DNA of 64,000 nucleotides from Picosynechococcus sp. PCC 7002 (GTDB lineage: Bacteria; Cyanobacteriota; Cyanobacteriia; Cyanobacteriales; MRBY01): positions 2,666,001-2,730,000 of the forward strand of contig NZ_CAWLFA010000001.1 in the NCBI RefSeq assembly GCF_963860125.1, given 5' to 3'. Below, in pieces: positions 52,481-62,189 of the stretch (position 1 is its first letter; each line of letters starts with the position of its first letter). Made by a program: the position numbers and the translations under genes. The notes beneath the pieces are model-generated. The model worked only from the letters and a program-made list of their open reading frames with translations. It made no database searches and was not told the origin of the DNA.

Positions 52481-55333
52481 GTGGCGCACTCTAACCTGAA
52501 AAAGTCTCACATTTTTCCCCGTCGTTTAGAGTATTTACCCTTGACCTTTCGGCTACTACTATTCAGCTTTTTCATGCTTTTCCTATTGGGTGCTGAGGTT
52601 GTTGATGCCCAACAGGACAGCGAGCCTGCTGATAATGGTGCAACGGAAACCACGTCGGAGACTTTCCCTGCATCCTTTGATTTGATTCCAGTGGGGATTA
52701 AGCTTGGCGATCGCACGGCCAATCCTGGCACCTTGGTTCGGGGTTCAGAAAATGGCATTCAAGCTATTGATTTTTCCAACTGGGCGATCGCCTACAATGA
52801 TGTCCTCAAAGCGCTCCAATTTACGGCAACCCCCCTTGCCGATGGCACCATAGAGTTGCGGTCTCCGGCGGCAGTCATCAGGCTCGATCCCAGCCTTCTC
52901 GATACAGATCCACAATTGGGCTTGGTATTCACCGTCACCCAGATCCGCGATCTGCTACAAATTCCGGTGGAGTTTGATATTTCTGAATATGCTATTGTTC
53001 TGACCCCTGAGTGGCTGAGGGCATCAGGTTCTTTGGGATTAACTGGGCGATATTCCCTCCCGGAGCGGCCCATTGTGTTGGAGGGTTTACCCCGCATTGA
53101 AGCTCCGAATTTGTCTTTTAGTGCCATTGGTCAAGAAGTTCGTGTGACAGGAGGAGGCGATCGCCCCACAGAATACGAAGGCGATCTGGTTGGCATCGGG
53201 ACATTTTTTGGGGGAAGTTGGTACAGCAAGATTGATCAACGCGATTTAACCGATCCCCGCAGTTGGCAACTCGAAGAATTTCAATACCTACGCCAAACCC
53301 CTAGCACCGACTATGTCATCGGCGATCAGCGTACCTTTTGGCCAGAGGGCAGTGGTCGCTATACAGGTGTCAGTATCGTGCGCCGCTTTGGCTTTCAACC
53401 TCCCACCGAATTTACCAATGCCAGCGATGGCTTTAATCCCCAACAACGTCTCAATAGCGATCGCCTAGAGCGTGATATCCGAGGCCGCGCCGAACCAGGG
53501 ACCCTCGTTCAACTGGTCAATAAAAATGGCAATTTAATTGTTGGGGAACAACTCGTTGATCAGTCTGGCATCTATCGCTTTGAAAATATTCCCAGTGCTT
53601 CTACCAATAAAGGCAGAGGCGGCATAGCCGGTAATCGCTACGAACTTCGACTTTATCCCAATGGTCAACTGAGTGCCTTCCCAGAAATTCGGGCCGCTGA
53701 ATTTTCTTCTCTGCCTGGGCAGCTGAGTAAAGGTACCTCAGCCCTCCTCCTCTCTGCTGGCTTTGAACGGCTTCGACAAGCGGATACTTTTTTTGGCTCC
53801 CTCTCGAATGATCTCCAGGGAGGATTCGCCTACCGTTGGGGCGCCACGGACAATCTCACCCTCGGTACGGGTCTTTTTTACGACGGTCAACTTAAAGGTC
53901 TAGGGGAATTTTTCTTTCAGCCCGGTCGATTGCCCCTGCGAATTACTGGGGCAGCAACCTTTAATAGCGACGAACAACGGGGAGAACAACAATCTGATTT
54001 CCGCTACGATCTAAATGTCCGCTTCAATCCAGGCCAGAGGTTTGATTTTGAGTTTGACAAAGATGAACTGTCTGAGCGCATTCGCACCCGCTGGGATGTC
54101 AGTGACAAATTTCGTCTTGCCTTCAACAGTAACAGCAGCGATCAAATCGCCCAGGCCACTTGGCGGCTTTTTCCGGGTTTTAGTACGCGGGTTGGTTGGA
54201 GCTTTAACAATAAAGCCCTGGAAGGTGGATTCGACCTCAGTGGTGCCCTTGGGGATCTTTTAATTCGCAATAGCGTAACCTTTAGTGCCGACCAAAGCCT
54301 TGATTGGCGATTGTTTTCCCGCTATCAAAACCTCACCCTAGACCACCGGCTGCGTGACCGTCAGATTGCAACGGAAGTAGAGTATTTTTTCCGTAATCCT
54401 GAAGCCCTGGTGGATACGGGTCACTCGGTCTTTGCGCGCTACCAAAGTAGCCCCAACGAGGACAACGAGGCCCGGACGAACGAGCTGCTCGTGGCAGGGT
54501 GGCGCTATGAGGCAAATTCGACGGTGGGCGATCGCCTTTCCGACTGGATCGTCGATCTTGGCTATGGCGTTGGCACCCAGGGAGCAGGATGGCAAATTGC
54601 TGTAACCACCAATCAGCTCTTGGGCCTGAATCTAACCGCGCGGTACCAAGATATTTCTCTTACGGGTAATGAGTCAAGCTTCAGCCTCCTCATTGGTTCC
54701 GATGCAATCCTTTCACCTAATTTCAGCCTAAAACCCAGTCGCTTTGAACGTTTACGAACAGAGGGTGGCATTGTGGTGATCCCTTTTATCGATGCCAATC
54801 GGAATGGTGTCCAAGATGAAACAGAAACGGCCTATTTGCAAGGGATTGAGGCGGAAACCGCAGACTTTTTATTCTTGATTAACGAACAGCCCATTAACCG
54901 CTTTAGTGAATATGAGCCGGATTTGCGACGGAGAGGAATCTTTGTGCGACTGCCACCGGATACCTATCGCTTCGATGTAGATCCGGCGGGCTTGCCCCTG
55001 GGCTGGCAGACAACGCAGTCGGCCTTTGCAGTAGAAGTGAGTGCTGGTAGTTACACGCCTATTTATGTGCCCCTTACCCGTGCCTACATTGTCGCGGGCA
55101 CGGTGGTCAATGCCCAAGGGAAACCACTGGGTGGGGTAAGGGTCGAAGCAGTCAACCAAAACAACCCCCAGGAGCGATCATTGTCGGTGACCAATGGCGC
55201 AGGTATCTACTATCTAGAATCCGTAGGAACTGGTGTCTATGACCTATTCATCGATGGCAAACCCGCTAAACCGGGCCAGCTCCGCATTGAGATAGATGCT
55301 GAAGAATTTACAGAATTGGATTTGCGCCTGTAA
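52481..55333 (+). CDS. Divergent outer-membrane usher with C-terminal carboxypeptidase-regulatory-like domain
   Basis: A 950-residue protein with a signal peptide (FRLLLFSFFMLFLLGAEVVDA) and GTG start at 52481. Residues 66-180 resemble an usher N-terminal domain (FDLIPVGIKLGDRTANPG). Residues 325-395 read like the usher plug (IRGRAEPGTLVQLVNKNGNL). From about 400 to 760 alternating strands with Arg/Asp/Tyr look like the 24-strand barrel. Then comes VIPFIDANRNGVQDETETAY, seen in archaic ushers, and a C-terminal carboxypeptidase-regulatory-like domain (868-950, VAGTVVNAQGKPLGGVRVEA). Such ushers export pilins. The call rests on domain order and neighbours because overall similarity is weak. Confidence 0.7.
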   Translation: MAHSNLKKSHIFPRRLEYLPLTFRLLLFSFFMLFLLGAEVVDAQQDSEPADNGATETTSETFPASFDLIPVGIKLGDRTANPGTLVRGSENGIQAIDFSNWAIAYNDVLKALQFTATPLADGTIELRSPAAVIRLDPSLLDTDPQLGLVFTVTQIRDLLQIPVEFDISEYAIVLTPEWLRASGSLGLTGRYSLPERPIVLEGLPRIEAPNLSFSAIGQEVRVTGGGDRPTEYEGDLVGIGTFFGGSWYSKIDQRDLTDPRSWQLEEFQYLRQTPSTDYVIGDQRTFWPEGSGRYTGVSIVRRFGFQPPTEFTNASDGFNPQQRLNSDRLERDIRGRAEPGTLVQLVNKNGNLIVGEQLVDQSGIYRFENIPSASTNKGRGGIAGNRYELRLYPNGQLSAFPEIRAAEFSSLPGQLSKGTSALLLSAGFERLRQADTFFGSLSNDLQGGFAYRWGATDNLTLGTGLFYDGQLKGLGEFFFQPGRLPLRITGAATFNSDEQRGEQQSDFRYDLNVRFNPGQRFDFEFDKDELSERIRTRWDVSDKFRLAFNSNSSDQIAQATWRLFPGFSTRVGWSFNNKALEGGFDLSGALGDLLIRNSVTFSADQSLDWRLFSRYQNLTLDHRLRDRQIATEVEYFFRNPEALVDTGHSVFARYQSSPNEDNEARTNELLVAGWRYEANSTVGDRLSDWIVDLGYGVGTQGAGWQIAVTTNQLLGLNLTARYQDISLTGNESSFSLLIGSDAILSPNFSLKPSRFERLRTEGGIVVIPFIDANRNGVQDETETAYLQGIEAETADFLFLINEQPINRFSEYEPDLRRRGIFVRLPPDTYRFDVDPAGLPLGWQTTQSAFAVEVSAGSYTPIYVPLTRAYIVAGTVVNAQGKPLGGVRVEAVNQNNPQERSLSVTNGAGIYYLESVGTGVYDLFIDGKPAKPGQLRIEIDAEEFTELDLRL

Positions 55334-55346
55334 TCTTGGTTTGCGG

Positions 55347-58112
55347 TTAAGCCTCGACATATTGGGCGATCGCCTTCAGGAAGCGCACCGGGTGAAACGG
55401 TTTTGTGAAGTAATCATTGGCACCGAGATCCTGGGCTTTCTGACGGTGGAGATCATTATCGCGGGAGGTGAGCATTACGAAGGGTAAATGATCCCATCGG
55501 CTTTGGCCCCGCACCATTTGCAAGAGGGTAAAGCCATCATAACCAGGCATTTCCAGGTCACAAATTGCGAGATCAAAGGTCTGTTTTGAGCGGTTGAGGA
55601 GGTTCCAGGCTTCTTTGCCATCCCGGCACTGCTGCACCTGATAGCCGACTTGATTCAACAGTTTATTGAGGGTACGGCGGACAGCAACAGAGTCATCAAT
55701 GACCAAAATCGTCGGTTGGCGCTTGGGTTGTTCAGGGGCAGGGCTAGAAGCTTGGGGTTGCTCTGGGCTGGCCAAGAGTTGATCAAAGGCATCGGGTAAA
55801 AGCACCGGAATCACTTCCCCGGAACCTAACACGGTACACCCCGCAACGTAGGGAGGATAGGCCACAGTATTATCTAGAGATTTCAGCACCAGTTCCCGCT
55901 CCCCAAGGATTTCATCCACGGCGATCGCCAAAGATTTTTTCCCCTGACGCACGATCAGACCGATGGTGGGCGCTGGTCGCTGTTCCGGGGGCAAGAGGAG
56001 ATTGCTTTGGGGATAGGGCAGCAGTTGATCGAGGGCATGGAGTTTAAGGGGGGTGCCCTGCCAATCAAGAAATTCTGGATACTCTAAATTGTCTTTGTTA
56101 ACCAGCGAGAGCACAGCCTGGACAGTCACCGAGGGAAAGGCGATCGCCTGTTGCTGGCAGCGGCAGAGGAGCAACGGCAAAATATTAAAGCTCAGGGGAA
56201 TGCGGATCGTAAATTGTGTGCCCTGGTGACGCTCACTACTGGCGGTAATGGTGCCTTTGAGTTGGGCCAGTTCGAGGCGGACAATATCCAGGCCTAGACC
56301 CCGACCGGAGAGATCGCTGACGGTGTCCCGGGTCGAAAAGCCTGGGGCAAATAAATATTCAAGGATTTCGGCTTCGGTCGGTTGGTGGTTGGGTGCGCAA
56401 AGTCCCTTGGCGATCGCCTTTTGTTGCACCCGGTTTAGATCAATGCCCCGGCCATCATCTTGCACCAAAATTTCCACCATATTGCCCCGCAATTGCGCAC
56501 TGAGGCGAATGGTTCCCGTCTCGGTTTTTTGGGCTTGGCGGCGTTCCTGGGGCGGTTCAATGCCATGGTCAAAGGCATTCCGAATTAAGTGGGTCAGGGG
56601 CGTGCGCAATTGTTCCAAAATTGCTTGATCCACCAAAACCTGTTCCCCCTCAATGGCTAGCTGTGCCATCTGGGGATAGCGTTTGCTTAAGGTCTCCAAG
56701 GACTGACGGAAACGGCGTGCCAAGTTACCAAAGGGCATCAGGCGGGATTGAGTCAGATCCTGGTTGAGATACTCTAACTGTTGCCGCACCCCTTCTAAAG
56801 ATTCTTGGAACTCCCACCGCATTAGTTCCAAATCTTCCTGGATCTCCTGCACCTGTACCATCAGTTCCTGGAACTGCTGGAGTTGGGAATGGGCCTGGGT
56901 GTATTGGTCAAAGTGGAGGGTGTCAAATTCCGTATGGGTCGCAGTGGCCAATTCTAAGGACGGTTTCTGGCTGCCACCATTTTGGCCAGAACCAGCGGTA
57001 GCCACAGCCAATTTATCGTAGAGGGCTGTCACTTCATCGCGGATCGGGTTGAGTTGCTGGGTTCTTTTTTTAAGATTGCGGCTAGCCCGGAGGAGTTGAT
57101 CTTGGTGCCGGGTGAGTTTTTCATAGCCAATGAACAGTTCCCCGACAGCATTCCCCATGCGGTTGAGTTGCTGGATCGGCATCCGAATTTGCAGGCTAGA
57201 GGTTTGTTTGGGAGCAGGTTTTGGCGTGGCATTAACCGGCGTGGCAGGAACTGGATCGGGACTGGGATCAGTCTCTGGGATCTCAAGTTTTGGTGGTTCT
57301 GGAACGCTTAGGAGAGCTTGGAATGATTCGCTAATCTTGGCCTCATCAGGGTTGGTTAGGTATGCCTGGGTCAGACGACGAATTTCGGCGATCGCCCCTT
57401 GGCTGAGGGTAACGGAATCAATGGCCGCACTATCTAGGGCCGTTTGGATCAGGGTGGCAATGGCCTTCAGCCAGGGAACCCCAAGGGCATCCCCTAGGAG
57501 GCGGCATTCTTCTTCGAGGGTTTTGAGTTGGCGGGCGGCACTGCGGGGGGTGGGATCGTGGGTGAGGAGTTTTTCGAGGCGCTGCACACAGGCTTCGAGA
57601 TCCACCTTGAGGGCGGTGGCGACAAATTTACTGGGGGCATTACCAGCAGGAGCAATGGCTTCGGGTGCAGGGGTCTGGGCCTGACCGAGAAATTCTTGGA
57701 GGGCGATCGCCATTTGTGCGGCCCCCGGACTGTCCCCTGGGTGATCGTCGTCCCGGGCTGCCAAGTCGAGGCAATGTTGCACCTCTTCCATGGCGAGGCT
57801 GATCAAATCGAGTGCAGTCTGTTCTTCTTTAATCCGGCCGGCGGCGATCGCCTCTAAGAGATCCTCCATCTGGTGGGCTAGGTTGTGCAGGGTCGATAAT
57901 TCTGCGATGCCAGCGCCTCCTTTGATGGAATGGGCAGCGCGCACCAGATCTTGGTATAGCTTTGCCTGATCGTGGCCTGCGGGTTGTTGGAGTTCTGCTT
58001 GCAACAGCCCCATACTTTGGTGGAACAACTCAACAAAATCCGGGGCATCTTCCAGCAAAAAGCAGTGGCGGGCTTCGAGGGCGATCGCCTTTAAACTAGC
58101 AGCATCCAACAT
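55347..58112 (-). CDS. PilL/CheA-type hybrid histidine kinase
   Basis: A 921-residue kinase. Domain order is Hpt (phosphoacceptor His61 in LVRAAHSIKGGAG), a long linker, dimerisation, HATPase (ATP-binding DDGRGIDLNR and GRGLGLDIVR), a CheW-like regulatory domain and a C-terminal response-regulator receiver (ILVIDDSVAVRR, aspartate in CDLEMPGYDGF). It is the last gene of a minus-strand set with a PatA/PilG-like regulator, a CheY, a CheW and a chemoreceptor, as in the Synechocystis pil/tax chemosensory systems that control type IV pili and phototaxis. It ends 13 bases from the convergent usher gene. Confidence 0.92.
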   Translation of the reverse strand: MLDAASLKAIALEARHCFLLEDAPDFVELFHQSMGLLQAELQQPAGHDQAKLYQDLVRAAHSIKGGAGIAELSTLHNLAHQMEDLLEAIAAGRIKEEQTALDLISLAMEEVQHCLDLAARDDDHPGDSPGAAQMAIALQEFLGQAQTPAPEAIAPAGNAPSKFVATALKVDLEACVQRLEKLLTHDPTPRSAARQLKTLEEECRLLGDALGVPWLKAIATLIQTALDSAAIDSVTLSQGAIAEIRRLTQAYLTNPDEAKISESFQALLSVPEPPKLEIPETDPSPDPVPATPVNATPKPAPKQTSSLQIRMPIQQLNRMGNAVGELFIGYEKLTRHQDQLLRASRNLKKRTQQLNPIRDEVTALYDKLAVATAGSGQNGGSQKPSLELATATHTEFDTLHFDQYTQAHSQLQQFQELMVQVQEIQEDLELMRWEFQESLEGVRQQLEYLNQDLTQSRLMPFGNLARRFRQSLETLSKRYPQMAQLAIEGEQVLVDQAILEQLRTPLTHLIRNAFDHGIEPPQERRQAQKTETGTIRLSAQLRGNMVEILVQDDGRGIDLNRVQQKAIAKGLCAPNHQPTEAEILEYLFAPGFSTRDTVSDLSGRGLGLDIVRLELAQLKGTITASSERHQGTQFTIRIPLSFNILPLLLCRCQQQAIAFPSVTVQAVLSLVNKDNLEYPEFLDWQGTPLKLHALDQLLPYPQSNLLLPPEQRPAPTIGLIVRQGKKSLAIAVDEILGERELVLKSLDNTVAYPPYVAGCTVLGSGEVIPVLLPDAFDQLLASPEQPQASSPAPEQPKRQPTILVIDDSVAVRRTLNKLLNQVGYQVQQCRDGKEAWNLLNRSKQTFDLAICDLEMPGYDGFTLLQMVRGQSRWDHLPFVMLTSRDNDLHRQKAQDLGANDYFTKPFHPVRFLKAIAQYVEA

Positions 58113-58158
58113 GGCAAAGATAGTAAAAGAACATTAAAACAGCCGAAAAATACAAACG

Positions 58159-61100
58159 TTACTCAATCTCAAAGCGGGACGAAGAATCCTTCAGGGCGAT
58201 CGCCACCTGGGTTAGCGCATCCAACTGACCAGACATCGTTTGGGATTCAGCCGCCGTCTTTTGGGCCACCTCCGCCGCCGATTGCATAATTTTCGTGACC
58301 TTCCCAGACACATCCCGCTGGGAGACCATCGCCTTCGAAATCCGCGCCAGCACCTTGTCAATTTCCTCACTAATGCGGGACACACTCTGGAGGGTCGTTT
58401 TCGTCTTTTTCACCAATTCTGTTCCCGTGACTACTTGGGAAGTACTTTCCTCCATCATCTGCATCATTTGGGCCGTTTCTTCTTGAATCCCGCCGATCAA
58501 CTGCTCCACTTCCTGGGCTGCTGTGGTGACCTGTTCTGCCAAGCGACGTACTTCATCAGCGACCACCCGGAAACCTTGGCCATTTTCCCCGGCTCGCGTT
58601 GCCTCAATGGAAGCATTAAAGGCCAGGAGGTTCGTCTTTTCGGAAATGTCAGAAATAATGTTAACGATCTTCGAAATTTCCTGGGAAGATTCCGCCAGAC
58701 GTTTCGCTTTCTTCGAGGTATCTGCCACTGAACCCCGAATCAGATCAATACTTGTCACCGTTTCGTCCATGGTCGCCTGGCCTTCCTGGGCCGCCAAGCG
58801 GGATTTTCGGGCAATTTGGGCTGCCCCCTGGGCCGATTTCGCCACCGCTTGAATGGATTGGGCAATACCTTGTACCGAACGTTCCGCCGATTGGATCGCC
58901 TGTTCCTGGACTGTGGCTTCAGTGGAGAGGCGCGTGATCAGGTCATTGTTGACGATCGCCAAATCATATACTTCGTCTGCCGAAGATTTCACCTGGGAAA
59001 CCAAGGCCCGCAGACTCCGGAGGGTGGCATTGAAGGCATCGGCAATGGAACCCACTTCCCCTTCGTCTACCATCGCCTGTACCGTGAGGTTCCCCTGGCG
59101 CACCTCTTCAATTTGGAGCAACAACCGAATCACCCCTTCCTGGAGACGTTCCCGCTCCTGGCGTTGGAAGGCCGCCTCTTGATCTTTAGCTTGAGCTTGG
59201 GCTTCGACGGCATCGGTAATGGAGCGAATTTGAGCTGCCATATTATTAAACGTGGTGGCTAACTGTCCCACTTCGTCCTTTGCAAAAACTTCGGCCCTCG
59301 CATCAAGGTTCCCGGCCCCAAACTCGGTGGTTACCTTTTGAAGGCGCTTGATCGGTCTTGTGATCGTGCGTCCCAGGAGCCACGCTAGACCAGCCGCCAC
59401 AAAGACCCCAATTAAACCCACCGTTGTCTGAAGCAGTAAGCTGTCCTGGATTAGGGCATTGAGGGTATTTTCATCGGTGCCCCGGACAATGATCGCCACG
59501 GGTTCCCCGGCGCTATTGAGAATGGATTCCGCCGCGAGGGTGTAGGAGATGCCATCGATCACCTGGGTATCGACCACGGTTTCCCCCCTAGCGTTGACGG
59601 CGGCCGTCAGGAAAGAGAAATCCGGTAGTGTGAGCAGATCAGGGGCATTAAGGGAGGTCTGGATCACCTTACGGGTACTGTCTTCCCCTTCTTCCTGGGC
59701 ATCCTGTTGGTAGAGGGCACTGGCGAGCTGGAAACCACCATCGGGGTTGACTTGGTAAATCGCACTGTAACCGCCATTGAACGCACTGACAGTATTCGCG
59801 GCAATATCCAATTTGGCATTGAAAATCACATCGCCGGAAACCAAGGCTCCAAGCAGATTATCGTTACTGCCGATCACGGGGGTGACGGTGTAGCGGACGA
59901 GGGCAAATTCGCCTTTTTTGGTGCCAATGGGGAATCTGGTTACTTCTCGATTCAGGTCATCCCAAGAGAGCAGTTCGCTGGTTTTGAGTTGCTGTCTCGT
60001 TTGGAGGGCTTGGGTGACGAGGCCATTGGGGTCAAACACTTCCCCTTGGCGATCGCCGTTGCCGTTGGTGATAATCCGGAGATTCGTACTGACCAGGGTG
60101 GCATATTCGATATTACGGGCTTGGATTTCGTTTTGGAGAATGGCCTGCACCTGGGCGAGCTGCTCAGGGGGAACGGTACCTGTACTTTGGTAGGCCGCTG
60201 CGGCGGCGATGATTGCGGCATTATCCGATTGGCCCCGGAACCCAAAACCCATCTGGTCAATTTTGACGTTGTAGTTAATGTCGTTGACCGCGAGCTCTGA
60301 GGTGGCCTGTTCCCGCAGCTGCGATCGCCCAGAAGTAACAATAATCACCGCCCCTGCTGCCACCACTCCGGCGATCGCAATGGCACTGGAAACAAAAATA
60401 CCGATAAATTGTTTCTGGGCAATGGAAAGGTTTTGTAGTCGCTTCAGGGGAGGAGAGGTGACATCGACATCGGTATAGTCAACATCGTCGTAAACCAGGG
60501 CAACGGGTTTGGGGGTTTGGTCTGGGAGAGCGATCGCCGAGGGGTCATCGGTCTCTGGATCGGACTGGGGCAACTGTGCCTGAAGATCTCCAAGGGCTTT
60601 GGTGGCACTGGCGGCAAAAATGCCTTCGGGATCTTGGTCAATGATTTGCTGATAGCTGGCGATCGCCTCTGGAAAAAAGCCTTCACTTTCGAGGGCACTG
60701 GCGAGGCTAATTTGGGCCACCATGTCTGTGGGGTCAGCGGCGATCGCTGCTTGCAATGCCACAATCTCTGGGCTGTATTCTTTCGTTTCTGAGACTTCTA
60801 GGACAATGGGAGATTCTGGCGGGTGGGCCGTAGCCGTTGTTCCGTTCCCGTTGGTTGATGCCGCTGGGCGATCGCCATTGTTACCATTGCCATTCTTTAC
60901 CTCTGGGAAATCCATCGCTTCCCCTAGGGCAAGGAGCGCCTGTTGGGCACTGGCGGCAAAGACGCCGTCTTGATCCGAAGCCACAATGTCGCGGTAAACT
61001 TCCGCCGCCTCCGGCAAAAAGCCTTCGGTTTCCAGTTGACTCGCCAGACTGATTTTCATCACAATATCTGTCGGATCAAGGGCGATCGCCGCCTGGAGTT

Positions 61101-61164
61101 CTTTGATTTCCTCAGAAAAAGCCGGAGAAGTTGCCGTGTTCATGGTCTGTTCTGTTGTGCCCAT
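58159..61164 (-). CDS. PilJ-type methyl-accepting chemoreceptor with N-terminal TPR-like repeats
   Basis: A receptor of about 1001 residues. Two 65-residue repeats lie in the cytoplasmic N-terminus (about 18-84 and 131-196, sharing ELQAAIALDPTD/ALQAAIAADPTD and EGF-PEA). Membrane helix 1 is near 253-279, a periplasmic sensor domain follows, then membrane helix 2 near 570-595, HAMP, and a signalling tip with EKTNLLAFNASIEATRAGENG. No GAF or chromophore site is present, so unlike PixJ it is not an evident photoreceptor. I choose ATG at 61164; an upstream TTG at 61203 is in frame. Spacing to neighbours is 42 and 46 bases. Confidence 0.9.
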   Translation of the reverse strand: MGTTEQTMNTATSPAFSEEIKELQAAIALDPTDIVMKISLASQLETEGFLPEAAEVYRDIVASDQDGVFAASAQQALLALGEAMDFPEVKNGNGNNGDRPAASTNGNGTTATAHPPESPIVLEVSETKEYSPEIVALQAAIAADPTDMVAQISLASALESEGFFPEAIASYQQIIDQDPEGIFAASATKALGDLQAQLPQSDPETDDPSAIALPDQTPKPVALVYDDVDYTDVDVTSPPLKRLQNLSIAQKQFIGIFVSSAIAIAGVVAAGAVIIVTSGRSQLREQATSELAVNDINYNVKIDQMGFGFRGQSDNAAIIAAAAAYQSTGTVPPEQLAQVQAILQNEIQARNIEYATLVSTNLRIITNGNGDRQGEVFDPNGLVTQALQTRQQLKTSELLSWDDLNREVTRFPIGTKKGEFALVRYTVTPVIGSNDNLLGALVSGDVIFNAKLDIAANTVSAFNGGYSAIYQVNPDGGFQLASALYQQDAQEEGEDSTRKVIQTSLNAPDLLTLPDFSFLTAAVNARGETVVDTQVIDGISYTLAAESILNSAGEPVAIIVRGTDENTLNALIQDSLLLQTTVGLIGVFVAAGLAWLLGRTITRPIKRLQKVTTEFGAGNLDARAEVFAKDEVGQLATTFNNMAAQIRSITDAVEAQAQAKDQEAAFQRQERERLQEGVIRLLLQIEEVRQGNLTVQAMVDEGEVGSIADAFNATLRSLRALVSQVKSSADEVYDLAIVNNDLITRLSTEATVQEQAIQSAERSVQGIAQSIQAVAKSAQGAAQIARKSRLAAQEGQATMDETVTSIDLIRGSVADTSKKAKRLAESSQEISKIVNIISDISEKTNLLAFNASIEATRAGENGQGFRVVADEVRRLAEQVTTAAQEVEQLIGGIQEETAQMMQMMEESTSQVVTGTELVKKTKTTLQSVSRISEEIDKVLARISKAMVSQRDVSGKVTKIMQSAAEVAQKTAAESQTMSGQLDALTQVAIALKDSSSRFEIE

Positions 61165-61206
61165 AGGTAGTGATTCTGTGAAATTGACGTTGAAAAAATT
61201 CAAAAC

Positions 61207-61707
61207 TTACTGATTGACCGGGGTGCCCTGTAGGTAGTGAGATAAATGGCCCATGGCCAACGTAAATCCCGTCTCTGGCCCCTTGACCAGTTGGCGATCG
61301 CAATGGGGATAAAATCTCTGCCAAGCCGTCGCCACCGGAGCCGCCCCCCCCAAGTCAAACGGCGCAATGCCCTCAAGCTGGGTCACCACAAAGCCCACTT
61401 GCCCTGCATCTCCCTGGCCCAGGAGCACCACCGTTAGCTTTTCCTGGGGATTGGGCCGCGCTGCGGATGTTCCTAATCCCGAAGGCGATCGCCGATCCAC
61501 CACCCAAATCAACTGCCCCCGTTGGTTCGTCACCCCCAACACCCCTGGAGCGACCCCTGGTACCGGGCAAATGTCTTGGCGGGGCAGGGTCATCACTTCC
61601 AACATATTCTCTAGGGGAATCAACAAGCGTGTTTGGGCAAGGGGATCAGCCCCAGCAGGATACAGTTGAACCCGGAAGAAATCGGTTTGGGTAGAGGGAG
61701 CGACCAT
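61207..61707 (-). CDS. CheW-like adaptor (PilI type)
   Basis: A 166-residue adaptor that links the chemoreceptor to the CheA-like kinase. It has the CheW fold pattern: LIPLENMLEVMTLP near 28-41, the VLGVTNQRGQLIWVVD motif near 55-70 and a closing VGFVVTQLEGIAPF. The ATG at 61707 gives a full-length protein. It lies between the CheY and the receptor gene with short gaps (39 and 42 bases). Confidence 0.88.
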   Translation of the reverse strand: MVAPSTQTDFFRVQLYPAGADPLAQTRLLIPLENMLEVMTLPRQDICPVPGVAPGVLGVTNQRGQLIWVVDRRSPSGLGTSAARPNPQEKLTVVLLGQGDAGQVGFVVTQLEGIAPFDLGGAAPVATAWQRFYPHCDRQLVKGPETGFTLAMGHLSHYLQGTPVNQ

Positions 61708-61746
61708 GGCAAAATCAGACCTTTATCGAAGAAAAAACAGCACTAT

Positions 61747-62112
61747 CTAAGCCAAATACTCTTTGACTGTTTTCATGAATTCCATCGGACTGTAGGGTTT
61801 CGTTAAATAAGCATTGCCCCCTTGACGTAACGCCCAAAAACGGTCGAAGTCCTGGCTTTTGTTAGAACAAAAAATAATTGGCACCTCCTCGTAACCCAGA
61901 CTTTCACGAATTTCTCGGCATAAATCGAGGCCATTGAGCCCAGGCATCACAATATCGAGGAAAATTAGATCCGGTTGGTCATGGTTGCGCAGCCAAGTTA
62001 AGGCTTCATCGCCATTGTCCGCCAGGCTGACCTCTAGGCTCATTTTTTCCAGGAGTGCCCGGACAAGGGTTTGTTCCGATTTAGAATCATCAACAACTAA
62101 AACTTTTTTCAT
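61747..62112 (-). CDS. CheY-like response regulator (PilH type)
   Basis: A 121-residue single receiver domain. It starts MKKVLVVDDSKSEQTLV (acidic pair), has the phosphoacceptor aspartate in LIFLDIVMPGLNG and the lysine in YLTKPYSP. It has no output domain. In this setting such proteins are phosphate sinks or act on pilus motors. It sits between the PatA-like regulator and CheW genes. Confidence 0.93.
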   Translation of the reverse strand: MKKVLVVDDSKSEQTLVRALLEKMSLEVSLADNGDEALTWLRNHDQPDLIFLDIVMPGLNGLDLCREIRESLGYEEVPIIFCSNKSQDFDRFWALRQGGNAYLTKPYSPMEFMKTVKEYLA

Positions 62113-62189
62113 CTTATTTTCTTGATCAGTGTTAGAACTTGGCGCAATTTATTCTGAAAATTGAGTTTAGAGATTATGAAATACAACCT

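Noticed and set aside
61165..61203. TTG start for the chemoreceptor
   Set aside because: An ATG 39 bases downstream gives a complete protein, and the extra residues add no recognised sequence. The TTG remains possible.
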